A stretch of 64,000 nucleotides of DNA from SHVO01 sp050246995 (lineage in GTDB: Bacteria > Pseudomonadota > Alphaproteobacteria > Rhodospirillales > Rhodospirillaceae). Position numbers and translations under genes: made by a program. The stretch covers positions 25,887 to 89,886 of the forward strand of contig JBFWVA010000014.1 of assembly GCA_050246995.1 (NCBI GenBank). The letters run 5' to 3'. Positions 23,701 through 32,955 of this stretch are shown here, one piece after another. The notes beneath the pieces were generated by a model that saw only the letters and a list, made by a program, of their open reading frames with translations, did no database searches and had not been told where the DNA came from. Numbering within the stretch: the first letter of the stretch is position 1; every line of letters starts with the position of its first letter.

Positions 23701-25558
23701 CAACGGCATGCTGATGTCCAAGCACATCAACTTGCAGGCCGCCTTCAATCACTTGCATATATTCATCGACCCGAACCCGAATCCCGCCAGGGGCTTTGCC
23801 GAGCGCGAGCGTCTGTTCAAGCTGCCGCGCTCCAATTGGACCGATTACGACGCCAAGCTAATCAGCAAGGGCGGCGGGGTGTTCGAGCGCAGCGCAAAGA
23901 CCATCAAGCTTTCACCGGAAATGAAAGCCTTTCTGGAAATCAATAAGCCCGAGGCGACGCCGACCGAGATCATCAACGCGATCCTGCGGGCGAAGGTCGA
24001 TCTCCTGTTCTTCGGCGGCATCGGAACCTATGTGAAGTCTTCCGCGGAAAGCAACGCCGACGCCTCCGACCGCGCGAACGACGCGCACCGGATCAACGGG
24101 GCGCAGATCCGCGCGAAGGTGGTGGGCGAAGGCGCGAACCTCGGCATGACGCAACGCGGCCGTATCGAAGCCGCGAAGGCCGGCGTGCGGCTCAATACCG
24201 ACGCCATCGATAATTCCGCGGGCGTCGACTGCTCGGACCACGAAGTGAACATCAAGATCCTGCTGAACGGCGAAATGCGCAAAGGCAAGATCACCCTCGA
24301 GGCGCGCAACAAGCTATTGGCGGAAATGACGGATGAAGTCGCGCAGTTGGTGCTTCGCGACAACTATCAGCAAAGCCAGACCATCAGCATGATGCAGCAC
24401 CGCGCACCTGCGCTTCTGGAAGTGCAGCAACGCACCATGAAGCTGTTCGAGCGGGACGGCCTGCTCAACCGCGACATCGAGTTCCTGCCGAACGACGAGG
24501 AATTCCAGGAACGGCTGACCGCCGGCACCGGACTGGTGCGGCCGGAGCTCGCGGTGTTCCTGTCCTACGGAAAGATGTGGCTGTACGACAAGATCATCAA
24601 CAGCGATTTGCCCGATGATCCGATCGTGGAAGAAGATCTCGTCAATTACTTCCCGGTTCCGCTGCAGAAGAAGTTCGCCGGAGCGATCGAGAAGCACAAG
24701 CTGCGCCGCGAGATCATCGGCACCGTCATCACGAACAGCTTCATCAACCGCGTCGGACCGTCGTTCCTGAATGCAATGATGGAGCGCACGGGCATGAGCC
24801 CGGTCGACATCGCCCGCGCATACACGGTGACGCGTGCGGCTTATGGCCTGCGCGAACTGTGGAACGGGATCGAGGCGCTGGACAACAAGGTGCCGGCGGA
24901 TGTGCAGCTCACGATGCTGTGGGAGATCGAGCGCATGGTGGTGCGCAGCGTTCTATGGATGCTGCGTCATTGCATGGTTCCGCTCAACATGGCCGCGACC
25001 ATCAAGGACCTGAAACCGGCCGTCGATACGCTGCGCAAAAATCTCAAGGACCTGTGGTCCGGCGAGGTGGCCGGATATGTCGAACGGCAGGCGGCGGGCT
25101 ATCGCGCGAAGGGCGTCCCTGCCGAGCTTGCGCTCAATGTCGCTTCGCTCTACCGGCTTGCGGCCGCCAACGACATTTCAGCGGTCGCCTCTTCGGCGAA
25201 ACAGCCCCTCGCCGGCGTCGCCAAGATGTACTTCCTGGTCGGCGAACGTTTTGGTCTCGGCGCGCTCAGAGAGCGTACGGAGACCTTCGGCACGCAAAGT
25301 CACTGGGACCGCCTCGCGGTCTCGGCGGCGATCGAAGAGCTGTTCGCCCACCAGACGACGATCACGAACAAGGTATTGAGCGGCGCGAAAGGCGCAAAAG
25401 CCACCGGCGCGAAGGCGCTCGACGCCTGGATCGAAGCCAATCAGACGCGCGTCGACCGCTACGATCAAGTGCTGGCGGAGATCAAGTCCGCGGACGCCAT
25501 CAGCCTTTCGATGCTGACGGTCGCCAACCGGCAACTCAGCGCGATGACGGCGGGGTGA
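20708..25558 (+). CDS. gdhB: NAD-dependent glutamate dehydrogenase, large (180-kDa) type
   Basis: This is a giant protein of about 1616 aa that oxidises glutamate to 2-oxoglutarate and ammonia with NAD. The N-terminal half contains ACT-like regulatory segments. The catalytic core shows A-R-G-G-I-R-W-S-D-R-R-E-D-F-R, then V-P-T-G-S-K-G-G-F-V (substrate Lys), and the NAD domain has G-V-G-D-M-S-G-D-V-F-G-N-G-M. A helical C-terminal domain follows. I chose ATG 20708 because GGGGGAGG precedes it; ATG 20687 adds seven residues. It stands alone, with a 121-base upstream gap and a convergent neighbour. Confidence 0.95.
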   Translation: MDMRAPKADSEIDKVISAVVQLAPRKGAKSADKSDFVRFIEQFYRGTPPEELNARTPQSLYDTAAMAWDFFNSRTAGKEKISLMEGEGDRSVVLIANDDMPFLVDSVSAELDRMEHAAHLLIHPILAVKRDASGRLQSLGDTETDTTGPFESLMYIEIPKVDFDMAERLRDNLHSVLGDVRLAVADWQAMRRETAHFAADFDSARPGVSGDQAEEVSDFLRWLHDDHFTFLGYRRFAFEGKGKIRTLKIEHAHSLGLLKKNQRMIFEGIADGASLPPQFADFVDSPSPLFVVKANQRSTVHRRVHFDVVAVKIFDGKGAVAGMHMFVGLFTADVYTNSPNFVPVLRRKIDRIRDRMGFRKHGHDGKALQNIMENLPRDELFESSDDYLLSTALGILHLQQRPKPAVFMRLDRFERFASILVFVPRDRFDTALRVAISDILVRELDGRLSSFYTQVTDSPLARIHYIIATKPGRVPKVDAEELEARITAAARAWSDDLRAALIKAKGETEGSKLGEQFAHAFPASYRERFSAALAVQDIQRICSCVEDKKVKIHVYQPPGATGGTVHIKIYNLSMPVPLSDVMPVLENMGFKVIGEEPFHITPRGARGTGGVWLHDFDMTIATKAPFDLAAVREEIEEAFCRVWAGEMESDGFNKLVALSDLAWREVTILRAYAKYLRQAAFPFSQSYIENAFAAHPKLGRLLCDLFLMTFDPALHAGAKAKATAKKIEDVRGEISAALDSITNADEDRILRRYLNLIDCTLRTNFFQPFPDGAPKWYLSMKLDSQRVEELPLPRMNVEVFVYAPRVEAIHLRGGKVARGGIRWSDRREDFRSEILGLVKAQMVKNAVIVPTGSKGGFVVKHPPATGGREALLAEGIECYKTLQRGLLDITDNVVNDKIVHPDKVVRRDADDPYLVVAADKGTATFSDIANGVSAEYGFWLGDAYASGGSAGYDHKAMGITARGAWECVKRHFREIGVDTQTQDFTCVGVGDMSGDVFGNGMLMSKHINLQAAFNHLHIFIDPNPNPARGFAERERLFKLPRSNWTDYDAKLISKGGGVFERSAKTIKLSPEMKAFLEINKPEATPTEIINAILRAKVDLLFFGGIGTYVKSSAESNADASDRANDAHRINGAQIRAKVVGEGANLGMTQRGRIEAAKAGVRLNTDAIDNSAGVDCSDHEVNIKILLNGEMRKGKITLEARNKLLAEMTDEVAQLVLRDNYQQSQTISMMQHRAPALLEVQQRTMKLFERDGLLNRDIEFLPNDEEFQERLTAGTGLVRPELAVFLSYGKMWLYDKIINSDLPDDPIVEEDLVNYFPVPLQKKFAGAIEKHKLRREIIGTVITNSFINRVGPSFLNAMMERTGMSPVDIARAYTVTRAAYGLRELWNGIEALDNKVPADVQLTMLWEIERMVVRSVLWMLRHCMVPLNMAATIKDLKPAVDTLRKNLKDLWSGEVAGYVERQAAGYRAKGVPAELALNVASLYRLAAANDISAVASSAKQPLAGVAKMYFLVGERFGLGALRERTETFGTQSHWDRLAVSAAIEELFAHQTTITNKVLSGAKGAKATGAKALDAWIEANQTRVDRYDQVLAEIKSADAISLSMLTVANRQLSAMTAG

Positions 25559-25587
25559 TGCGATAGGTCTGCGCCCCTGATTTTTCG

Positions 25588-27636
25588 TCACGTTTTTTCC
25601 GCGCACAGCTTGCGCCATTCGGCCCGCAGGACGCCGTAGAAGTCCTTGGCGAAGGCCGGGATGTCGCAGACGCGCGACGCCAGGAATCCCGCGCGGATGT
25701 CCTTGCGCAAAGGCGCCAAGCGCTCGGGGTCCGCGGCGAGCGCCTTGGCCTTGGTGATGAGCTCGCCCAAGTCCTTCGCGATCCCGTCGGGATAACCGCC
25801 ATGGGCAAGATGCGCGGCGGCGTGGCGGCCGCAAAAGCGATCGCCAGGAACGGTGAGAACCGGAACGCCCATGAGCAAGGACTCGCAGGTCGTAAGACCG
25901 CCGGAATAGGGCGTCGTGTCGAGGATCGCATCGACATCGGCGTACTGGCTGAGGAACGTCGCGTGATCGCCGCCCGTCTCGAACTTGATGCGGTCCGTGC
26001 CGATGCCGTTATCCATGAACAAGCTGATGATCTTTCCCTGGCGGCTTTGGTCGGCCCAGAGATAACCGTTCAGGAGGAACCGCGCCTCGGGAACGGCCTT
26101 GAGCACCGCAGACCATTGCGCGACGGAGGCAGGCCCGATCTTTGTGGCTTCGCTGAACGAACCGAATGTGATGCAGCCGTTGCGCAGCGCCGGGGGCGGC
26201 GCGACGGGCCCGAAATAATCCGGGGGCGCATAACAAATATAATCGGGCGCGAAGCGCACGACCCGCTCGACATAAAAGTGATCGTCCTCCGCGGGAGTCT
26301 GGATCGGATCGCCGAGAAGGATATCGATGGATGAAAGTCCCCGCGTATCGACGTAATCGCCCCACGCGGCCTGCAGCGGCGCCGGCTTGAGGGCGAAGGC
26401 GAGGAGGCGGTTGTTGGGGGCATGTCCCGAGAGATCGATCAGAATGTCGATCTGGTCGCGAACAATAAGTTCGCCAAGCGCTTCCGCACCGAGCGCGCGG
26501 ACATCGCGCCAGAGATCGGCCGTGGCGCGGAAATCCAATGTCAGGCGATCGGTCTTTGGTCCGGTGGAATAGCAGACGAGTTCGAAATCGGCGCGCGGCC
26601 TCGCCTTGAACACCGGCAGCGCGAAAAAGGCCATGGCATGGAAGCGGAAGTCGCCCGACACCACCCCGAGGCGGAGCTTGCGGTCGGGACTGAAGTCGTG
26701 GGCCTTCGCGAAAGCCGGTGTTTTCGCCGGCGTGTGAATTTCCCCGTACTTTCTGTGCTCGGCGGCAATCTCGGCCCGCGCAATACCCGGCGCATACTGC
26801 ATGCACATGAGAAGGCTGGAGCGTACCGCCGCGAGATCGGGCTTGAGGGCCAGCACCGCGCGCCGGTGCGCGACCGCATCCATGGTGCCGTCGTCGGCGA
26901 GATCGGCGAGCCCGACATAGGCTTGCGAGAAATTCGGGTTGATGGCGAGCGCGGCGCGAAACGCGCGTTCGGCCTCCTCGGGCCGGCCACCCTCCTTGAG
27001 AATGACGCCGAGATTGACGTGCGCCTCGGCATTGCGCGGAGACAGCTCAATGACCCGGCGATAGGCCCCTTCCGCCGCTTCCAGACGGCCCGCCATGTGC
27101 AGCGCGTTGCCGAGGTTGAAGCGGATCTCCACCGACGACGGCGCCCGGGCGGCAGCTTCGATCAGCACCGTCGCCGCCGTCTCGGCATCGCCATGCGATT
27201 TGAGCAGCAATGCCAGGTTGTTGTAAGCCCCGAGATGTCCGGGCCGCAAAGCGATGCACTTGCGGTATGTTTCCGCGGCATCTTCAATGCGTCCCGCCTG
27301 CCGCTCGGCGTTGGCGAGATTGAACATGATATCGGCCTGCGCCGGCGCCGCTTTCACCGCCTCTTCAAGCGCGGTGATGCCCTCCGCCGTGCGGCCCTGC
27401 GCAACCAACCCGTTGCCGAGGGTATTCAGATACAGCGGCTGACCGGGAATAATCGCCAGCGCACGACGCACCAGGTCTTCGGCGTCGGACTGGCGATTCT
27501 CATCCTGGGCAATCACCGCGAGGAGATGCAGCGCATCGGGATTCGCGGGCGCTTCCTTGAGGGCGTCTTCGGCCATGGCCCGCGCGGCAGCCCGGTCCCC
27601 GGCTTCATAGCTCGCAATGGCCTGGTCGAGATTCAT
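25588..27636 (-). CDS. TPR-containing GT41 (O-GlcNAc transferase/SPINDLY-like) protein
   Basis: This is a 682-aa protein. The first about 290 residues are tetratricopeptide repeats (recurring A-x3-N-L-A patterns with about 34-residue spacing). The rest is a GT-B glycosyltransferase: L-R-L-G-V-V-S-G-D-F-R-F-H-A, then I-D-L-S-G-H-A-P-N-N-R-L, and Y-S-G-G-L-T-T-C-E-S-L-L-M-G-V-P-V-L, ending with L-R-A-E-W. This resembles bacterial OGT/SPINDLY enzymes that put GlcNAc or fucose on Ser/Thr, or act on surface structures. It is cytoplasmic with no signal peptide. The start overlaps the stop of the MsbA-like gene by one base, so the two form an operon. Confidence 0.9.
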   Translation of the reverse strand: MNLDQAIASYEAGDRAAARAMAEDALKEAPANPDALHLLAVIAQDENRQSDAEDLVRRALAIIPGQPLYLNTLGNGLVAQGRTAEGITALEEAVKAAPAQADIMFNLANAERQAGRIEDAAETYRKCIALRPGHLGAYNNLALLLKSHGDAETAATVLIEAAARAPSSVEIRFNLGNALHMAGRLEAAEGAYRRVIELSPRNAEAHVNLGVILKEGGRPEEAERAFRAALAINPNFSQAYVGLADLADDGTMDAVAHRRAVLALKPDLAAVRSSLLMCMQYAPGIARAEIAAEHRKYGEIHTPAKTPAFAKAHDFSPDRKLRLGVVSGDFRFHAMAFFALPVFKARPRADFELVCYSTGPKTDRLTLDFRATADLWRDVRALGAEALGELIVRDQIDILIDLSGHAPNNRLLAFALKPAPLQAAWGDYVDTRGLSSIDILLGDPIQTPAEDDHFYVERVVRFAPDYICYAPPDYFGPVAPPPALRNGCITFGSFSEATKIGPASVAQWSAVLKAVPEARFLLNGYLWADQSRQGKIISLFMDNGIGTDRIKFETGGDHATFLSQYADVDAILDTTPYSGGLTTCESLLMGVPVLTVPGDRFCGRHAAAHLAHGGYPDGIAKDLGELITKAKALAADPERLAPLRKDIRAGFLASRVCDIPAFAKDFYGVLRAEWRKLCAEKT

Positions 27637-29408
27637 CAGTCTGCCGCTATACCGGCGAATTGCAGCGCGTGCAGCCGTGCATAGGCGCCGCCGCGCGCCA
27701 TGAGTTCCGCGTGGGTTCCGGTTTCAACGACACGGCCCTGGTCAAGCACGCAAATCTGGTCGGCGACGGCTACCGTCGACAAGCGGTGCGCGATGACAAG
27801 GGTCGTGCGGCCCGCCTTGAGACGTTCCAGCGCCAGCTGAACATGTCGCTCGGTGGCGGCGTCGAGCGCGCTCGTGGCCTCGTCGAGCAAGAGAATCGGC
27901 GCATTCTTGAGAAGCGCGCGCGCGACCGCGATGCGTTGGCGCTCCCCGCCCGACAGCGCCTGACCGCGCTCGCCGACCATGGTGTTGTAACCGTCGGGCA
28001 GCGCGGCGATGAATTCGTCTGCGCCGGCGGCTTTCGCCGCGGCAAGCACCTCGGCATCGCTCGCACTGGGCTTGCCGTAGCGAATATTGGCGCCGATGGT
28101 ATCGTCGAAGAGCATGACGTCCTGACTGACGAGGGCGATGGAATCGCGCAGCGACGCGAGTGTCACGTCAGCGACATTGACGTCGTCGATCAGCACCGCG
28201 CCCGCACTGACGTCGTAAAAGCGCGGAATCAAACTGAGGACGGTGCTTTTCCCGGCCCCCGATGCGCCGACGAGGGCGGTCGTCCTGCCGGCGGGAATGG
28301 TGAGCGTGAGGCCGCGCAAGGCCGGAACGTCTGCGTCATATGAAAACGAGACATTCTCCAGCCGCACCTCGCCGCGCGTCACCCTGAGATGCGGAGCGCC
28401 GGGTTTTTCGGTCAGCGCCGGCTTCGCATCGAGTACCGAAAAAAGACGCTGCGCGCCGGCGAGGCCTTCGTTGACGTGGGCGTTTGCGTTCGCAAGCGCC
28501 TTCATGGGGCGGTATGCAGAGAGGAGCGCGGTGATGAAAGAGAAGAACGCGCCTGCCGTCGTCGCACCGTCGATGACGCGCCAGCCGCCGTAAACGATGA
28601 CGATCGTCACGGCAACGCCGCCGAGGGTCTCCATCAGCGGGCTTGCGAGCGCTTTGACGCGCTCGGCCTTCAGCGTCAGATCGCGGATGCGCGTCGTTAG
28701 CGCTTCGGCGCGTTCGGCCTCCAGCTCTTCCATACGGTAGGCTTTGACAAGGCGGATCGATGAAAGGCTCTGCTGAACGATGGTCATGAAAGCGCCGGTC
28801 TGTGCCTGGGTATTGGCGGTGACCTTGCGCAGGCGACGACCGAGCTGGGCGATGGGAATCACGGTGGCGGGAAAGGCGATGAACGCGACCGAGGCCAGCA
28901 GCCAGTCCTGATAGAACATGACGGCGACCAGCAGAATGACCGACAGCAGTTCTCGCCCGAGCCCGGTGAGAGCGGTGGAGACGGCCAGCCGCATGGCGGC
29001 AATGTCTGTGGTCAGGCGTGAAATCAGGGTGCCGGTTCGGTTGGCCGCAAAAAAGCCCAGGTCCATCTGCAGAAAATGCCGGAAGAGCCGGTTCTGGAAA
29101 TCCGTGAGGACGTTCTGGCCGAGGCGGGTCATCAGCACGGTCTGGCCGTAGGCGGCGGCGCCCTTGAGGGCGAAGGAGGCGAACACCGCAAGACCCACCG
29201 GCCAGAGCAGATCGGCGCGGCGCTCGACGAAGACCCGATTGACCACGGGGTCCATCAACCAGGCGAGCGCGGCCGTGGAGGCGGCGACGATCACCATGCA
29301 AAGGCTGGCAGACAAGAACAGGCCGAGGTGGGGCAGCACCCCTTCGCGCAGCAGGCGCCGGTACAGACCGGCAGGAAGGCTCGGGGACGTGGGCGCGGCA
29401 GGGGTCAT
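27636..29408 (-). CDS. ABC transporter, MsbA-like lipid/lipid A exporter
   Basis: This is a 590-aa half transporter. Six membrane helices (about residues 25-320) precede a nucleotide-binding domain with Walker A G-A-S-G-A-G-K-S-T, signature L-S-G-G-E-R-Q-R, Walker B L-L-L-D-E-A-T-S-A-L-D and the switch histidine in I-A-H-R-L-S-T. The domain order and length fit the MsbA/lipid A family in the inner membrane; a peptide or drug exporter is possible. The ATG at 29408 lacks a clear ribosome-binding site, and the frame is open up to 29516, so the start is uncertain. The divergent DegT gene begins 198 bases away. Confidence 0.88.
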   Translation of the reverse strand: MTPAAPTSPSLPAGLYRRLLREGVLPHLGLFLSASLCMVIVAASTAALAWLMDPVVNRVFVERRADLLWPVGLAVFASFALKGAAAYGQTVLMTRLGQNVLTDFQNRLFRHFLQMDLGFFAANRTGTLISRLTTDIAAMRLAVSTALTGLGRELLSVILLVAVMFYQDWLLASVAFIAFPATVIPIAQLGRRLRKVTANTQAQTGAFMTIVQQSLSSIRLVKAYRMEELEAERAEALTTRIRDLTLKAERVKALASPLMETLGGVAVTIVIVYGGWRVIDGATTAGAFFSFITALLSAYRPMKALANANAHVNEGLAGAQRLFSVLDAKPALTEKPGAPHLRVTRGEVRLENVSFSYDADVPALRGLTLTIPAGRTTALVGASGAGKSTVLSLIPRFYDVSAGAVLIDDVNVADVTLASLRDSIALVSQDVMLFDDTIGANIRYGKPSASDAEVLAAAKAAGADEFIAALPDGYNTMVGERGQALSGGERQRIAVARALLKNAPILLLDEATSALDAATERHVQLALERLKAGRTTLVIAHRLSTVAVADQICVLDQGRVVETGTHAELMARGGAYARLHALQFAGIAAD

Positions 29409-29606
29409 GAAAAAGGAAGGTGGTGCAAGGCGGTTGGGCCACTTTACCCCTATTTTCGAGCCGGTCACGCAGGGATTGGGCACCCCGGCATTGCCCGCAA
29501 CCCATTCCATTTGCAAGCGTTATGGCGAGCGTCTAGGTTCGATGCGGTTATCCCGTTCCCGGCCTTCTGCCGGTGATCATTTCGTTAGTCCCGACAGGTT
29601 TGTTTG

Positions 29607-30755
29607 ATGCGCGATACCGCCACTGTTCCGATTGCAAGGGCGCCGGTTCCCCTTATCGACCTTCAGGCGCAACGCGCGCGCATCGGCGCACAGATCGAAG
29701 CGGCGATCGGCCGCGTGCTGGATCACGGCGCCTACATCATGGGGCCCGAGGTTTTCGAAGTGGAGCGACGCCTCGCCGCCCTTTCGGGTGCACAGCATGT
29801 GGTGAGTTGCTCGAACGGCACGACAGCCATGGTCATGGCTTTGATGGCGTGGGACATCGGCCGCGGCGACGCCGTGTTTGTGCCGTCGTTCACTTTCACA
29901 GCGACCGCCGAAGTCGCGGCGATCGTTGGCGCGACACCGGTATTTGTCGACGTCCTTCCCGATACCTTCAACATGGATCCGGATTCCCTTGCCCGCTCGA
30001 TTTCGGTCGCCGAGCAGACCGGCCTTAAGCCGCGGGTGGTGATTCCGGTGGACCTGTTCGGCCACCCCGCCGATCACGATGCGCTTCGCACGGTCGCTGA
30101 TGCACACGGCCTTCTCATCCTCGACGACGCGGCGCAAAGCTTCGGCGCGAGCTATAAGGGTAGGAAGCTAGGCTCGCTGGCCGATATCACAGCGACGAGT
30201 TTCTATCCGTCGAAGCCCCTGGGCTGCTATGGCGACGGCGGGGCGGTCTTCACCAACAACGAAGACTGGGCGAAGAAACTGACGCAGGTGCGTGTTCATG
30301 GCCAGGGCCGCGACCGCAACGAGAATGTGCGCATCGGACTTACCGCGCGCTTCGATTCCATCCAGGCCGCCATCCTCATCGAGAAACTGGCAATTTTCGA
30401 GGAGGAATGCGCCGCACGTGAAAAGATCGCCGCGCGCTACGATGCCGGGCTCAGCGGCGCGGTGACGACCCCGAATGTACGCCCCGGCTGCTCCTCGGTC
30501 TGGGCGCAATACACGATCACTTCGCCGCGCCGCGACCGCATCGTCGCCGCGCTTACGGCGCAGAAGATCGCGACGGCCGTCTTTTATGCCAAGCCGATCC
30601 ACCTGCAGACGCCTTATCGCGGCTTCCCGGTGACGGCGGGCGGTCTGCCGGTCACGGAACGGCTCGCTCAGGAAGTACTCAGCCTGCCCATGCATCCTTA
30701 TCTTGCCGCCGACGTGCAGGACGAGATCATCGCCGTGGTCAGAGCCGCCCTGTGA
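29607..30755 (+). CDS. DegT/DnrJ/EryC1 sugar aminotransferase (GnnB/WbpE-like)
   Basis: This is a 382-aa PLP enzyme of the sugar aminotransferase family. It shows P-L-I-D-L-Q-A-Q at the start, S-N-G-T-T-A-M (PLP phosphate binding), L-D-D-A-A-Q-S-F-G-A and S-F-Y-P-S-K-P-L-G-C-Y-G-D-G-G with the PLP lysine at about residue 203. It aminates a keto-sugar nucleotide. With the overlapping Gfo/Idh/MocA gene it could make UDP-GlcNAc3N for lipid A (GnnB role) or a diamino-uronic acid (WbpE role). ATG 29607 follows an in-frame TTG at 29604; ATG is preferred. Confidence 0.9.
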   Translation: MRDTATVPIARAPVPLIDLQAQRARIGAQIEAAIGRVLDHGAYIMGPEVFEVERRLAALSGAQHVVSCSNGTTAMVMALMAWDIGRGDAVFVPSFTFTATAEVAAIVGATPVFVDVLPDTFNMDPDSLARSISVAEQTGLKPRVVIPVDLFGHPADHDALRTVADAHGLLILDDAAQSFGASYKGRKLGSLADITATSFYPSKPLGCYGDGGAVFTNNEDWAKKLTQVRVHGQGRDRNENVRIGLTARFDSIQAAILIEKLAIFEEECAAREKIAARYDAGLSGAVTTPNVRPGCSSVWAQYTITSPRRDRIVAALTAQKIATAVFYAKPIHLQTPYRGFPVTAGGLPVTERLAQEVLSLPMHPYLAADVQDEIIAVVRAAL

Positions 30756-31684
30756 GCCCGGCGAGCGCCATGGCCTCGCCCCCTTCCGCATCCGATGTGA
30801 AATGGTTCCGCCTTGCGCTGATCGGCGCCGGCGTCATGGGTGCGAATTACATCCGCGCGGTGCAGAGCCTGCCCGACGTGCGCATCGTTGCCGTCGTCGA
30901 TCCCGTGGTCGAACGCGCGAACCGCATTGCAGCGGTCATCGGCGCACGCGCCGCGGCCTCGCTCGACTATGCCGGAGAAGTGGACGGCGCCATCGTCGCC
31001 GTGCCGAGCGCCGACCATCGCGCTGTTGCCGAGCCCCTCCTCGCCCGCGGCATTCCATGCCTGATCGAAAAGCCGTTTGCCCTGAACGAAACCGATTGCC
31101 GCGCGCTGATAGCCGCGGCCGCCGGCGCCAACGCCTGTTTGCAGATCGGCCATGTGGAGCGGTTCAATGCCGCCGTTCAGGCGCTTTTGGCGCAGAATCT
31201 CAAGGTTTCCGATGTGCGCGCGCTCGCGGCGCGGCGTCTGAACGCCGGCAGCGCGCGTGTCCTCGACATCGACGTGGTGATGGACTTGATGGTCCACGAC
31301 ATCGACGTCGTGCTCGCGTTGAAGCGCACCCCGGTGACGGGCGTGCACGCGACCGGGACGAAGGACCACGCCGTCGCGACACTCGCTTTTGACGACGGCA
31401 CCGCGGCGCAAATCACGTCGAGCCGCGTCACGGAAGGCCGTACGCGGGACCTGACAGTCGAGATGACGGACGGCGCAGTCTACGCTCTCGATTATGTGGA
31501 GCGCAGCCTGACCCGCGACGGCGCGGGCATTCCTGTCGCCGGCGATGCGAACAGCCTGGGCCGGCAGATGGCGGATTTCGCGCACGCCGTGCGGACGGGC
31601 CGGGCGCCGCAGGTTGGGGCCGAAGATGCGCTGCGGGTGATGAAAATAGCCTGGCGGGTGCAGAAGGAATTGGGGATCAGATGA
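30752..31684 (+). CDS. Gfo/Idh/MocA-family sugar-nucleotide dehydrogenase (GnnA/WbpB-like)
   Basis: This is a 310-aa NAD(P)-dependent oxidoreductase. The Rossmann motif A-L-I-G-A-G-V-M-G begins near residue 21, and L-I-E-K-P-F-A-L is the E-K-P motif with the catalytic Lys. The second domain has a beta-sheet typical of the family. The GTG start at 30752 overlaps the stop of the aminotransferase as GTGA, so the two are coupled and the dehydrogenase probably makes the 3-keto sugar that the partner aminates. An ATG at 30770 is the alternative start. Its stop overlaps the start of the MFS gene. Confidence 0.88.
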   Translation: MSPASAMASPPSASDVKWFRLALIGAGVMGANYIRAVQSLPDVRIVAVVDPVVERANRIAAVIGARAAASLDYAGEVDGAIVAVPSADHRAVAEPLLARGIPCLIEKPFALNETDCRALIAAAAGANACLQIGHVERFNAAVQALLAQNLKVSDVRALAARRLNAGSARVLDIDVVMDLMVHDIDVVLALKRTPVTGVHATGTKDHAVATLAFDDGTAAQITSSRVTEGRTRDLTVEMTDGAVYALDYVERSLTRDGAGIPVAGDANSLGRQMADFAHAVRTGRAPQVGAEDALRVMKIAWRVQKELGIR

Positions 31685-32955
31685 AAAAAGGACCGGTGAT
31701 CGCGTGGTCCTTGTTCGACTTCGCCAACTCGGCCTTCACGACGATCATCGTCACCTTCGTCTTCGCCGCTTATTTTGCGCAAGGGGTCGCGGCGGACGAC
31801 ACGACGGGCGCGGCGCAGTGGAGCCTGGCCATGGGTTTCGCCGGGCTCGCTATCGCGATCGTGAGCCCTGTCGCCGGCGCCATCGCCGATCAAACCGGTC
31901 GACGCAAGCCGTGGCTGGCAGGCGTCTCTGTGGTCTGCGTGATCGCGACCGCCGCGTTATGGTTCGTCCGTCCCGACGCTGCGGACGTCCCGCTCGCGCT
32001 GACATGCGTCGTGATCGCCACGGTCGGCTTTGAAGTTGGGCTTCTCTTCTATAACGCCATGCTGCCGAGCGTTGCGCCGCCGGGCATGCTGGGCCGCGTC
32101 AGCGGCTGGGGTTGGGCGCTGGGATACTTGGGCGGATTGCTTTCGCTCCTGGTCGCCCTTCTTGTGTTCGTGCAGGCAGAATCGCCGCCTTTCGGATTGG
32201 ATAAAGCCGCCGCCGAACACGTACGGGCAACCGCGCCCCTCGTGGCCGTGTGGTTCGCCCTGTTTGCGCTGCCGCTGTTCTTTGCGGTGAAGGACGAGGG
32301 CGGCGGCGTGCCGGTCAGCTCGGCCATTCGCCGGGGCCTGGGCCAGCTGGCGGACACCTTTCGCAACGCGCGCCGTCACGGAAACACGCTGCGCTTTCTC
32401 GTCGCGGCAATGATCTATACGGACGGCGTGCACACCGTGTTCGCCCTCGGCGGCGTCTATGCCGCGGTCGTGTTCGGCATGGAGCTGGCGGACGTCATCC
32501 TGCTCGGCATCGCGCTCAACGTGACCGCCGGGCTTGGCGCATTCGGGTTTGCGTGGGCGGACGACAAGATTGGATCGAAGCGCACCATCTCGATGGCGCT
32601 GGTGGCGCTCATCGTCGGCACGATCGCCGTGCTGGCCGCGCCGACGCCGGTGACTTTTTGGATCGCGGCCTTGATCATGAGCACCTTCTTCGGCCCGGTG
32701 CAGGCCGCGAGCCGCACCATGATGGCGCGCCTCAGCCCGCCCGACATGCGTGGGGAGATGTTCGGCCTGTTCTCCCTCTCGGGAAAAGTGACCGCCTTTG
32801 CCGGGCCGGCGCTCGTAGGCTGGATTGCCCTGGCGACGGACAGCTACCGCGTCGGGATGGCGGTGGTGCCGGTCTTCCTCGTCGCCGGGCTCGTCATCTT
32901 GAGAGGTGTACAGGAGGAAATTGGGGTCGGAGTAGGCCGCGGAAATGGAGTCTGA
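31681..32955 (+). CDS. MFS permease of the UMF1 (Atg22-like) family
   Basis: This is a 424-aa membrane protein with about 12 predicted helices. The N-terminus W-S-L-F-D-F-A-N-S-A-F-T-T-I-I-V-T-F-V-F and the loop D-Q-T-G-R-R-K-P-W match the UMF1/Atg22-like branch of the MFS. Such permeases are thought to export amino acids or other small solutes; the substrate is not known. It overlaps the preceding gene by four bases (ATGA), though a role in glycan transport is only a guess. The C-terminus lies inside a hairpin shared with the convergent purH. Confidence 0.88.
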   Translation: MKKGPVIAWSLFDFANSAFTTIIVTFVFAAYFAQGVAADDTTGAAQWSLAMGFAGLAIAIVSPVAGAIADQTGRRKPWLAGVSVVCVIATAALWFVRPDAADVPLALTCVVIATVGFEVGLLFYNAMLPSVAPPGMLGRVSGWGWALGYLGGLLSLLVALLVFVQAESPPFGLDKAAAEHVRATAPLVAVWFALFALPLFFAVKDEGGGVPVSSAIRRGLGQLADTFRNARRHGNTLRFLVAAMIYTDGVHTVFALGGVYAAVVFGMELADVILLGIALNVTAGLGAFGFAWADDKIGSKRTISMALVALIVGTIAVLAAPTPVTFWIAALIMSTFFGPVQAASRTMMARLSPPDMRGEMFGLFSLSGKVTAFAGPALVGWIALATDSYRVGMAVVPVFLVAGLVILRGVQEEIGVGVGRGNGV

